From Gp7-AA10 sp035636095 (GTDB lineage: Bacteria > Acidobacteriota > Thermoanaerobaculia > Gp7-AA8): a stretch of DNA of 54,181 bases. Made by a program: the position numbers and the translations under genes. Below, one piece after another: positions 1 through 7,533 of this stretch. A model generated the notes under the pieces. That model saw nothing but the letters and a program-made list of their open reading frames with translations. It searched no databases and was not told the origin of the DNA. Within the stretch, counting starts at the first letter, position 1. Each line of letters starts with the position of its first letter. The stretch is from contig DASPZU010000119.1 in assembly GCA_035636095.1 (NCBI GenBank), positions 1 through 54,181 on the forward strand, read 5' to 3'.

Positions 1-1495
1 CGATAACGAAGCCTTCGATGCGGAAGTGACCGCCCGGCGAAAGGATGGCTCGGAGTTCGAGCTCGACCTGCAGATCGTGCCGGTCACAGACTCCGGCGAG
101 CTGACGCACTGGGTCGCTTATTTACGCGACATCACCGAGAGCAAGAACCAGCTTCTGATGCTGCGCCGGCAGGCCATGTTCGACCCTCTCACCGATCTAC
201 CCAATCGCATGCTCCTTTTCGAGCGGCTCGAGAAAGCCATCGACAATGCGCGCGCCGCCAAGAGCATTACGGCGCTGCTGATGATGGATCTCGATCGATT
301 CAAAGAGATCAATGACACGTTCGGCCATCACTTCGGCGACATGGTCCTCAAAGAGATTGCCGTCCGGCTCCGCAAGCTCCTCAGCCCCAACGACACTCTC
401 TCGCGCCTGGGCGGCGACGAATTCGGATTGTTCCTGACGCGCGCGGCCGACTCCAACGATGTGGCTGCCGTCGCGAGACGGGTCCTCGACTCGCTGCAGG
501 AGCCATTTGCGATCGAGGGCCATCTGCTGGAGGTCAGCGCCAGCATCGGCATCGCGCTCTATCCATTGCACGGCACCGACGCGCGGATGCTGATGCAGCG
601 CGCCGACGTTGCCATGTACGCCGCCAAAGAGGCCAACGTCGGTTACGCCTTTCACAATCAGGAGTACGAGTCGCAGACACCCGAACAACTGGCGCTGATC
701 GTGGAGATGCGCGGGGCGATGGAGCGCGATGAGTTCGAGCTCTACTACCAGCCCAAGCTGCATGTCAGCAGCGGCTTGATGACGCGCGCCGAGGTGCTCA
801 TTCGATGGAACCACCCCAAGAGGGGCCTGCTGGCGCCGGGAGCATTCATCCCCATCGCGGAGCGCACCGGCTTGATCAAGCCGATGACCGACTGGATCAT
901 CGACCGGATGTTGAAGCAATGCCGCGAATGGCACGACACCGGCGCGCCGGTGCACGTCGCGGTCAACATTTCCGCCAAGAGCCTGCAGGAACAATTGCTG
1001 CCCGTGAAGTTTCAGGCAGCGCTCGACAAGTGGAACATCGACCCCCGTTTCGTGAAGGTCGAGATCACCGAGAGCAGCATCATGGCCGATCCGGCGCACG
1101 CGCTGGCGATCACATCGATGTTGCAATCGATGGGCGTTCGCCTGTCGCTCGACGATTTCGGCACCGGCTTTTCGTCGTTGACCAACCTTCGACAGTTGCC
1201 GATCGACGAGCTCAAAATCGACAAGTCGTTCGTGATGGGCATGACCGCCAGCGAGGCCGACACGACCATCGTCCGCACCATGATCGACCTCGCCCACAAC
1301 CTCGGCAAACAGGTCTGCGCGGAAGGGGTCGAAGATGAGCCGACCTGGCGGCGGCTCGGCGAAATGGGATGCGATCTCGCGCAGGGCTACTGGATCAGCC
1401 GGCCCCTTCCAGCCGGCGATTTTCTGGCCTGGCTGGTCGAGACGTTCTGGGGGCTGCGCCAGGTCAAGCGGTCATTGCGATCAGTTGCCCGCTGA
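1..1495 (+). CDS. PAS-GGDEF-EAL cyclic-di-GMP signalling protein, 5'-truncated
   Basis: The reading frame is open to the first base, so the true start lies before the window; the GTG at 26 is only an internal codon. Numbering from that GTG, residues 1-40 are the end of a PAS/PAC module, about 45-205 a diguanylate cyclase domain with an intact GGDEF signature (129-133), and about 220-475 an EAL phosphodiesterase domain. The EAL triad reads EVL (256-258), so the key Glu is kept, and LDDFGTGFSSL and ELKIDKSFV are present. The inhibitory RxxD site before GGDEF is replaced by SPND, so product inhibition is probably absent. The last residues (QVKRSLRSVAR) are encoded by a 52-bp sequence that recurs at 5908-5959. 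The signal sensed by the missing N-terminus is unknown. Confidence 0.93.
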   Translation, partial: DNEAFDAEVTARRKDGSEFELDLQIVPVTDSGELTHWVAYLRDITESKNQLLMLRRQAMFDPLTDLPNRMLLFERLEKAIDNARAAKSITALLMMDLDRFKEINDTFGHHFGDMVLKEIAVRLRKLLSPNDTLSRLGGDEFGLFLTRAADSNDVAAVARRVLDSLQEPFAIEGHLLEVSASIGIALYPLHGTDARMLMQRADVAMYAAKEANVGYAFHNQEYESQTPEQLALIVEMRGAMERDEFELYYQPKLHVSSGLMTRAEVLIRWNHPKRGLLAPGAFIPIAERTGLIKPMTDWIIDRMLKQCREWHDTGAPVHVAVNISAKSLQEQLLPVKFQAALDKWNIDPRFVKVEITESSIMADPAHALAITSMLQSMGVRLSLDDFGTGFSSLTNLRQLPIDELKIDKSFVMGMTASEADTTIVRTMIDLAHNLGKQVCAEGVEDEPTWRRLGEMGCDLAQGYWISRPLPAGDFLAWLVETFWGLRQVKRSLRSVAR

Positions 1496-1505
1496 TCGGC
1501 GAGGC
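1454..1505. repeat. 52-bp perfect direct repeat, copy 1
   Basis: Positions 1454-1505 are identical to 5908-5959, starting CTGCGCCAGGTC and ending CGGCGAGGC. Here the repeat encodes the last residues of the GGDEF/EAL protein on the plus strand. In copy 2 the same bases, read on the minus strand, encode the last residues of an SDR protein. About 25 bp beyond copy 1 may be weakly similar to the SDR gene (a shared GCAATCGC block). The two copies bound a 4.4 kb segment. Confidence 0.95.
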
Positions 1506-1557
1506 CGCATCGGGAAGAGAAACGCAATCGCAACGCTACTAGGGAAGAGCAGAAGTG

Positions 1558-4500
1558 CTACCTGACGGCGCCCCGGAGCTCAGCAACGTGCCCCGCTTTG
1601 ATCACCGTGCTGCCGACCGTAATTGACGGATCTGTGTAACTGACCGCAGGTAAACTGAGAGCTGACCGAGCACCATCCAGATTGGAGCGTAACTCCTGAA
1701 TATGGATCGCCTTCACTTGTACACCAAGAAGTGAGGGATCAGTAAAAGAAGCCGCCCCAAGCCCCGCCGTCGCTCGAACCGCGTTAACTGCCGTGCGAAG
1801 CTGATCTACGTGCGTCGCCTGAACCACCGTCATCTGCGACGCCAATGGGTCGTCGTTGAAAATCACCGTGGTCGCTAGATCCGGGTTGCTGTAGTTTCCG
1901 GGGTTGGTTCCTGGATCAAGGGCCCTGACCCGGTACAGGTACGCCGTATTTGCTGACGCGGTGGTGTCTGTGAAACTTGTACCAGTGGTCGTATTGTTGA
2001 TGACTGTGTAGGCGCCCGCATCGCGTCGTGAAATCTCATAGCTATCGGCTCCCTGTACGGGCGACCATGTAACATTGACGGTGGTGCTGCTCGCTGCCGT
2101 CGCCACGACATTCGTTGGAGCTCCTAAGCTGATCGGTCCCCCGGCGTTATAAACGAAAAGTGCGAAATCTTGATTGGGGCAACCTGAGCAGCTTGCATCC
2201 GGTATGGCTTGAGCGCCGATGAGCGTTGCTTGAACGACGACTGTGAATTGCGTGACGCCTGCTAGATTCGGATAGAAAATCACCGTCTCGACATTATTTT
2301 TCGTGTCCGGATTACCAGTGCCACCTACGTAGAGAAATGACTCTTCTCCTTCATCTGGGCTCTGTGTGGACTCAATGAGATTGTTGCCCGCGTACGTCTT
2401 GCGGTTGGTTGAGTCCCCAATGCTGACCAGAAGGTCAAGATCGTTCTGAATCAGTGTCGGCACGTTTCCAAGTCCAGCTTGGGCGGGAGCATCAGTCCAC
2501 GCCAGCACGATCTTGACCGGCTGACTCACGTTACTGACGGGGTATGTCGCGCTCCACTTCTGAGCTGATGCTGTGAACTTATAGCCTTGGTTGAAATACT
2601 GCCGCGCGGGTGTGTGGGTGACGATATCGACAAGACTAATTCGCCCGAAGCCCTGAACGGCATTGGGGCGCGCTCCGATCGCTGGCTGAGGCGTGGCGGT
2701 GCTCGATTTGTCGATTCCAGTGCGCATTGAGCGTGCACTTCCGACAAGCATCGCCTTCAAGAGTGCCGGGCTGGCAGCTGCTGGATTTGGCGTGCCACCA
2801 ATCGCAGCAGAGTAAACCCGGCTGGCCACCAGCGCAGCACCTGCGCCCACCGGCGCTGCGAAACTTGTTCCCGTACCAATCCAATAGCTAGGATCATAGT
2901 CCGGTGGATTTCCCCCGTAACCGAAACATCCGTAGTTTGGGCCGGGAAGCAGTGGGCTGAGATCTGTGGCTCTTGTCGAGACGATTTGCGATGCCGGTGC
3001 GAAAAGATCCGGCTTGTTGTATGTGTCCCAACCGTGACCGCCGCTCTGCACCAGCGTTCCGTGCTTGCTGTCGGCCATGATGTTTCTGAATGAGTTTGCA
3101 TCGGTTGGGATGAAGCCGTTACAGTCGTTCCTCCACTCCGAAGAGTCGCGAACATTCTCCGCCCCGCCCACCGCGATCACATTTTTTGACGTGGCTGGTG
3201 GAAGCAGTGGAGTCAGTGGGACAGCAAACATATCTCGACTTCGATCTTGATGCCGATTCCCGGCGGACACAGTAAGCATGATTGGACTCAACTGAGTGCC
3301 GTTTCCGGTGGAGTTACGCACGGCAATATCGAAATCCCGTGACTGCTGGGTGTACATCCCTGTCGCACTGGGATTGGCGTTGTACTCGTTCTGCGAGTGA
3401 TTCTGGATGTAAACAAAGCGGCTGGTCGCATCGGTCGCCCAGTCGTATATGCCGTGCGCTAACCAGGAAATACCCGATGAGTTCAATTTCTTCGTCGAGA
3501 GAATTCCGGCGGTGGGAGCGATGCCCGTTCCGAGCAAAAATCCGGTGGCCGCGGAACTCGAGTCGCGTTGCTGGGTATTCGCATTTCCCGCGGAAACACC
3601 CGTGATGAAAGTTCCGTGAAAACTACCGTCGCAATCAAAGCAAACGCCTGGATTTTCACAAACCGAGGGTGGTTGACCTGGCGGAGGAGCCGGACAGATG
3701 CCGCTCGCGTCCCGTTGCACCAGAAACACGCCTCCATACCTTACGCGGCTAGCAGGAAATACGGGTTGTAAGTCGGCATGGCGCGCACCGTTCGCGCCGC
3801 TGTCCACGCCGGTGTCGGCGATCCCAATGATGAACCCTTCATCACTTAGTCCGCCGCAAACATTGCATGCGGTGGCACTCGTGAGCCAGGAAGCATAGCC
3901 GGCGGGTTGCGTTGGAATGACGTTGCCCCCCGAGGTCATGACGTTCGAACTCAATGAGGTCGCCTGCCGTTCGTCGGATGGTGTCAGTGCAGTTAGCTGG
4001 TGCACGCCAATTACAAGACGGTTCAACAGCAACCTCGGCAAATCTTGGGCTTTTAGTTTTCCGAACAAATAGAAACCGGAGCGATTCTTCTTTTGAGTTG
4101 CGATGCCCAAGATTCCCATAACTTCTGAAACCGTCTCGCCAATCCCTGGAGCTTCCGCGAGTTCCACTAGGACGTCCTGCTCTTTCAAAGCGAGTGGGTC
4201 AACCATCGCAGCTTTGAGGAAGGGATGATAGATCTCGAGAAATTGGACTTCTGGAAGTGTTGAGACGGTTGCGGCGCTCTCCGGAGTCAATGCCACCAGG
4301 TAGCCACAGAGCGGCACAGCGTCGATGAGCACGCCTCCTGCCGCCGAAATGTCACCTAGCCACTCTGGTCGGGGCGGTCCGATGAGCTGAAGTACGTAAA
4401 GGCCGTATTTCCCGCTGGGGTATGCAGCTATCAATTCAGCGCCGGGCGGCTTGACGATCCCGATCCGCGTGTCGATGGTCCCGCCGGGTAACCCGAGCAG

Positions 4501-4797
4501 ATCGTACTCGTCGTGAATAGCCACGCCGATTCCCGCGGCAGCAGCGCGGGCTTTGATTCTTTCGATTGCTACCTCGGGAACGGAGATGAGGGTGAACGAA
4601 TCGTAGTCAGCAAGAATCGTGGCACCCTCTCCGACGATGAAGGCTGGCGCGCTGGCATTCGGCTGAACGAAGAGGTGGCTTATCAGCGCTTTCGAGTAGC
4701 CTCGGAGAGGTGCGGCGGGCAACATGGACGGGAAGATTCCAGCCACAACCGCGATCGGCACGAATCTGAGAAGTAAAACGCGCCACGAGACTTGCAA
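1558..4797 (-). CDS. Secreted subtilisin-like (S8) serine peptidase with FN3 and C-terminal repeat domain
   Basis: This is a 1079-residue exported S8 protease. The start is a TTG preceded by AGGAGG five bases upstream. A hydrophobic signal segment covers about residues 8-29. The catalytic triad is visible as Asp328 (IADTGVDSG), His394 (FHGTFITG) and Ser645 (GTGTSFAAP), with oxyanion Asn514 in SAGN. Residues about 30-280 form a long pro-region, 720-885 a P-domain-like beta region, 892-980 a fibronectin type III domain, and 988-1079 two copies of a motif ending HVDQLR, HIQELR or HVAELR. Base composition is visibly lower in GC than the flanking genes. The gene lies inside the segment bounded by the 52-bp repeats, suggesting recent acquisition. 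The substrate is unknown. Confidence 0.92.
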   Translation of the reverse strand: MQVSWRVLLLRFVPIAVVAGIFPSMLPAAPLRGYSKALISHLFVQPNASAPAFIVGEGATILADYDSFTLISVPEVAIERIKARAAAAGIGVAIHDEYDLLGLPGGTIDTRIGIVKPPGAELIAAYPSGKYGLYVLQLIGPPRPEWLGDISAAGGVLIDAVPLCGYLVALTPESAATVSTLPEVQFLEIYHPFLKAAMVDPLALKEQDVLVELAEAPGIGETVSEVMGILGIATQKKNRSGFYLFGKLKAQDLPRLLLNRLVIGVHQLTALTPSDERQATSLSSNVMTSGGNVIPTQPAGYASWLTSATACNVCGGLSDEGFIIGIADTGVDSGANGARHADLQPVFPASRVRYGGVFLVQRDASGICPAPPPGQPPSVCENPGVCFDCDGSFHGTFITGVSAGNANTQQRDSSSAATGFLLGTGIAPTAGILSTKKLNSSGISWLAHGIYDWATDATSRFVYIQNHSQNEYNANPSATGMYTQQSRDFDIAVRNSTGNGTQLSPIMLTVSAGNRHQDRSRDMFAVPLTPLLPPATSKNVIAVGGAENVRDSSEWRNDCNGFIPTDANSFRNIMADSKHGTLVQSGGHGWDTYNKPDLFAPASQIVSTRATDLSPLLPGPNYGCFGYGGNPPDYDPSYWIGTGTSFAAPVGAGAALVASRVYSAAIGGTPNPAAASPALLKAMLVGSARSMRTGIDKSSTATPQPAIGARPNAVQGFGRISLVDIVTHTPARQYFNQGYKFTASAQKWSATYPVSNVSQPVKIVLAWTDAPAQAGLGNVPTLIQNDLDLLVSIGDSTNRKTYAGNNLIESTQSPDEGEESFLYVGGTGNPDTKNNVETVIFYPNLAGVTQFTVVVQATLIGAQAIPDASCSGCPNQDFALFVYNAGGPISLGAPTNVVATAASSTTVNVTWSPVQGADSYEISRRDAGAYTVINNTTTGTSFTDTTASANTAYLYRVRALDPGTNPGNYSNPDLATTVIFNDDPLASQMTVVQATHVDQLRTAVNAVRATAGLGAASFTDPSLLGVQVKAIHIQELRSNLDGARSALSLPAVSYTDPSITVGSTVIKAGHVAELRGAVR

Positions 4798-4873
4798 ACC
4801 TGCCTCCTGACCGCGCTGTTACCCTGGAGTTTGGAACGGTAGAATTGTGTGTCGGAAGTCAGTCTAGAGTCAA

Positions 4874-5890
4874 ATGCGGAATGACGCACATCAGCAAATC
4901 TACCTGGCGCGGTTAAGCATAATTGGAAGCCGGTATGTCGCACTCGGCATCCTATGCTTGATTCTTGCGGTTCCCGCACAAGCCCAGCAACACGTTTTTT
5001 TTCAGAATGGCGACATCATCGCAGGCGGGCAAACACCATCGCAGATCGAGGCGTTCGGAAGATTCGATTGGTTTCTGCCTGACGGAACGCTGAACAAGCG
5101 AATGGCGGCACCATTCAATGAATGGCCTTCGGATTTCGCATTCGATTCTGCGGGCAATGTCTATTCGCCGACATTCTTCACAGTGCGCATTTTCGACTCA
5201 AGCGGCCGTTTTGCCAGGAATTTCCCCCGATTTCCAGCGAACTGGTTTACCGCGATCGCCTTCGACCGGCAAGGAAACGCATACATTTCGGGGAGCTTTA
5301 ATACCGGCAATCTCGCGAAGGTGGACGCGGCGGGAAATCTGTTGCGCACATTTGCGTTGCCGACCGACATTGGCATCGGAGTTTTCGATCTCGCTGCAGA
5401 TCAGTGCACGATTTTCTACGGAAATCCCGTAGATAGAATTCGCCGATATGATGTTTGCAACGCTGCTCCACTAACTGATTTCGTCTCGATCCCGAGCCCT
5501 GGGCATTTGCGCATCCTCGCTGACGGAGGTCTGCTCGTCACGAGTTCAGACTCGATCTACCGACTCAACAGTTCAGGCGTGATCCTTCGGACGTACCAGG
5601 TGCCCGGCCAACTCTTCTGGTCCGGCATCGCCGTTGACGTCGATGGCCGTTCCTTTTGGGCAATTGGATCAGGAGATTCAGCGTTCAAATTCGACATCGC
5701 CTCAGGTGCGCAAATGGCGTCCTTCCGATCGTCAGATTATCTCTTCGACGCTATCACCGTGGTGGGTGAGCCTCGGGCTGCGCTTGCAGGGCCCCCACCA
5801 TCGATTCCAAGTCTCTCTAATTGGATGCTCGCTGCGCTTGCCGCGAGCCTCATCGCGCTCGCTTTCATCCAGTTAAAGAACTGCGCATGA
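4874..5890 (+). CDS. Secreted beta-propeller-like protein with IPTL-CTERM-type sorting tail
   Basis: This is a 338-residue exported protein. Residues 20-38 are a signal peptide ending in VPAQAQQ. The body carries NHL/SMP-30-like blades (PSDFAFDSAGNVYSP, FTAIAFDRQGNAYISG, FWSGIAVDVDGRSFWAI), typical of a six-bladed propeller. The C-terminus has a PSIPSLSNW motif, a hydrophobic helix and a short LKN tail. That is the tripartite form of the IPTL-CTERM protein-sorting signal (motif, membrane helix, basic end), which is recognised by exosortase-like systems. It diverges from the S8 peptidase across a 76-bp gap and shares its lower GC and its flanking repeats. The ATG at 4874 gives a long n-region, so a downstream start is possible. 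Function beyond surface display is unknown. Confidence 0.75.
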   Translation: MRNDAHQQIYLARLSIIGSRYVALGILCLILAVPAQAQQHVFFQNGDIIAGGQTPSQIEAFGRFDWFLPDGTLNKRMAAPFNEWPSDFAFDSAGNVYSPTFFTVRIFDSSGRFARNFPRFPANWFTAIAFDRQGNAYISGSFNTGNLAKVDAAGNLLRTFALPTDIGIGVFDLAADQCTIFYGNPVDRIRRYDVCNAAPLTDFVSIPSPGHLRILADGGLLVTSSDSIYRLNSSGVILRTYQVPGQLFWSGIAVDVDGRSFWAIGSGDSAFKFDIASGAQMASFRSSDYLFDAITVVGEPRAALAGPPPSIPSLSNWMLAALAASLIALAFIQLKNCA

Positions 5891-5907
5891 CGCGGATCTT
5901 GTTTTGA

Positions 5908-5959
5908 CTGCGCCAGGTCAAGCGGTCATTGCGATCAGTTGCCCGCTGATCGGCGAGGC
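5908..5959. repeat. 52-bp perfect direct repeat, copy 2
   Basis: Identical to 1454-1505. In this copy the minus strand encodes the genuine C-terminus of the SDR protein (ISGQLIAMTA), so this is probably the original location of the sequence. The left edge falls just after the stop of the propeller gene. Confidence 0.95.
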
Positions 5960-6439
5960 ATCTTCGCTCAATAGAAAGGCAATCGCCGCGATCACGCGCT
6001 GGTGCGGGACGCCATCGGGGCCGAGCGTGGACGGCAGCAGCGCGTTGACGGTGATGCGCCGCTTCTGCAGCTCTTTGGCGAGGACTTCGATGTACGCGTT
6101 GAGTGCCGATTTCGCCGCGACGTAAGCCGCCAGTCCGGTCGGTTTCGTCAGCGAAGCGACCGAGCCGATCGCAACGATGCGTCCGCCATCGGAGATTTTC
6201 TCGCGCACAGACTCGATCACGCGCACGGCGCTCATCAGATTCGCGTCGAGCATCTTGGAGAAATCGTCGACTTTCGATCCCTGCGTGAAAGCGCCGGCAA
6301 TATGCAGAACGCCAAAGAGCTGATCGACTGGCGGCACCGCATCGCGTGCCACCGGGATACACTCGTATGCGTTGCTGAGACGGTCGACCACCGCCTGGCC
6401 GAGTCGTCCGCTCGCGCCGGTGATCAGCAGAGACTTCAT
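5918..6439 (-). CDS. Short-chain dehydrogenase/reductase family protein
   Basis: This compact 173-residue SDR has the nucleotide-binding glycine motif TGASGRLG at residues 7-14. It also has NAG-like HIAGAF after the third strand, a Ser in IGSVAS, the catalytic YVAAK at about 129-133, and a C-terminal P-S-TLGP segment. It is shorter than the usual 240-260 residues, mainly because the N-terminal half is condensed. It is an NAD(P)-dependent oxidoreductase of unknown substrate. Its ATG overlaps the stop of the upstream small secreted protein by four bases (ATGA), so the two are probably translationally coupled. Its last codons form the 52-bp repeat. Confidence 0.85.
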   Translation of the reverse strand: MKSLLITGASGRLGQAVVDRLSNAYECIPVARDAVPPVDQLFGVLHIAGAFTQGSKVDDFSKMLDANLMSAVRVIESVREKISDGGRIVAIGSVASLTKPTGLAAYVAAKSALNAYIEVLAKELQKRRITVNALLPSTLGPDGVPHQRVIAAIAFLLSEDASPISGQLIAMTA

Positions 6440-6807
6440 TGCTTGGCAGTCAGACTCTGAATTCTCCGATATTCGCGTTCAACCGCCCACGAGCGGTCGT
6501 GGTCGAACATCGGCGGCATCGTAGAAGCGTATGGAGTTCCGGTCAATTCGAACGGGTTCGGAATCTTCGCGCCATCCTCGAGTCGCGCGCCCGGGAGGGG
6601 GGCCAGGATCGGCAGATAGAAAATGCGCCAGTCCATGCCGAGGGCGTGAATCTCGATGAAACCCGGGTGAACTTCCACGCGGCGTTGCGACGCGGGGCGG
6701 TTATCGGGGTTCAGTTCGCGGAAGGCTTTCAGCTTCTCCACGTCGTCCACAGACTGCGCGAAGGCGGAGGTTGCCAGAAAAAGAGCGACGAGCGTCAGAC
6801 GCTGCAT
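6436..6807 (-). CDS. Small secreted protein, paralogue of the next gene
   Basis: A 123-residue protein with a signal peptide (residues 1-17, cleavage near AFAQS). Its core, WRIFYLPILAPLPG followed by IPNPFELTGT, is matched in the neighbouring 6824-7108 product by IRIAWLPLLAPLPY and IPNALVLTGT. The two are therefore tandem paralogues. I do not recognise the family. The C-terminal extension after LTGT is charged and unique to this copy. It is translationally coupled to the downstream SDR gene. The shared hydrophobic, proline-rich segment might sit at the membrane or form a beta-hairpin; the role is unknown. Confidence 0.75.
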   Translation of the reverse strand: MQRLTLVALFLATSAFAQSVDDVEKLKAFRELNPDNRPASQRRVEVHPGFIEIHALGMDWRIFYLPILAPLPGARLEDGAKIPNPFELTGTPYASTMPPMFDHDRSWAVEREYRRIQSLTAKQ

Positions 6808-6823
6808 GTTCCTTCGACGCAGC

Positions 6824-7108
6824 CTACCGCGTAACGGTTCGGGGGCGCTGCGGGATTTGCGTTCCGGTCAAAACCAGCGCGTTTGGAATCTCCTGCGTCG
6901 TGCGCGGATACGAGTAGGGCAGCGGCGCGAGCAACGGCAGCCAGGCGATCCGAATGTCAGCCGACCGGGTGTGGATCTGCGTCATTCCGATATCCGTCTC
7001 GACGCGCTCTTGTTTTGGCGGATTCACCTGCAGAACAGTAGGTTGGTCAGCAGCAAGGGCCGTACCCGCAATCGTGAGTACGGCCAGCATAACCATCAGC
7101 CTTTTCAT
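6824..7108 (-). CDS. Small secreted protein, paralogue of the 6436-6807 product
   Basis: A 94-residue protein with a clear signal peptide (MKRLMVMLAVLTIAGTALAA). The mature part carries the same LPLLAPLP and IPNALVLTGT blocks as its downstream neighbour, 16 bp away on the same strand. The two are likely co-transcribed with the SDR gene. No catalytic motif is visible. The family is not recognised. Confidence 0.75.
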   Translation of the reverse strand: MKRLMVMLAVLTIAGTALAADQPTVLQVNPPKQERVETDIGMTQIHTRSADIRIAWLPLLAPLPYSYPRTTQEIPNALVLTGTQIPQRPRTVTR

Positions 7109-7335
7109 GATGATAGCTATCGCAAAGTCGATGCCGAACAGGCCAACTTTTTCGCGCGCAAATTGTAATTTCTTGGTAGCATCGATAAGCCCAATAAGTA
7201 AACGAGCCGATCAGTGACCAAAACCGTGTGCGGCTTGACTGGTCGGTCAGCGGCAACTTCAGGGATCCGATGACGCGCCGCCTCAAGTTCGAAATCACTA
7301 CAGGGAAAATGCGAAGCTGCGCCCGGCGGCTTCGT

Positions 7336-7422
7336 CCTCACGGTTTCGCGTTCGATGGGTTAAACATTTGGGTCGTGAGTTCAACGAGCAATGGAACACC
7401 TAATTCGATATCCAAGCTCTAG
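7336..7422 (+). pseudogene. Possible remnant of a propeller-repeat gene
   Basis: The plus-strand frame ends with GFAFDGLNIWVVSS, then NSISKL and a stop. This resembles one blade of the repeat family with consensus PxxIAFDGxNIWVxNxxxNTVSKL. No signal peptide, start or neighbouring blades are present in the same frame, so it could only be a decayed fragment. Chance similarity is possible. Confidence 0.3.
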
Positions 7423-7512
7423 TACCGTCCTCGAGCCCGAGTAAAGAATTCGACGTATTAGTCAGTGGCTCCAGCCGTTCGAGCTGCGGGATGACGGAGG
7501 CGCGGTTCCGGC

Positions 7513-7530
7513 GTTGCATATACTTGCAAC
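7513..7530 (+). promoter_or_regulatory. Inverted repeat with -10-like core directly before the hydratase start
   Basis: GTTGCA (7513-7518) and TGCAAC (7525-7530) form a perfect 6-bp inverted repeat around TATACT (7519-7524), a good -10 hexamer. The ATG follows only three bases later and no Shine-Dalgarno sequence fits between. If TATACT is the -10 element, the mRNA would be leaderless and the inverted repeat could be an operator covering it. This is inference from spacing only. Confidence 0.4.
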
Positions 7531-7533
7531 CCG

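Larger units (their letters stand above)
7109..7533. other. Long intergenic region between divergent genes
   Basis: 425 bp separate the minus-strand small secreted gene from the plus-strand hydratase gene. I see no complete gene. It holds one fragment that reads like a propeller repeat (7336-7422) and a short inverted repeat just before the hydratase start (7513-7530). Promoters for both divergent genes must lie here, but no strong consensus promoter is evident on the minus side. Confidence 0.6.
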
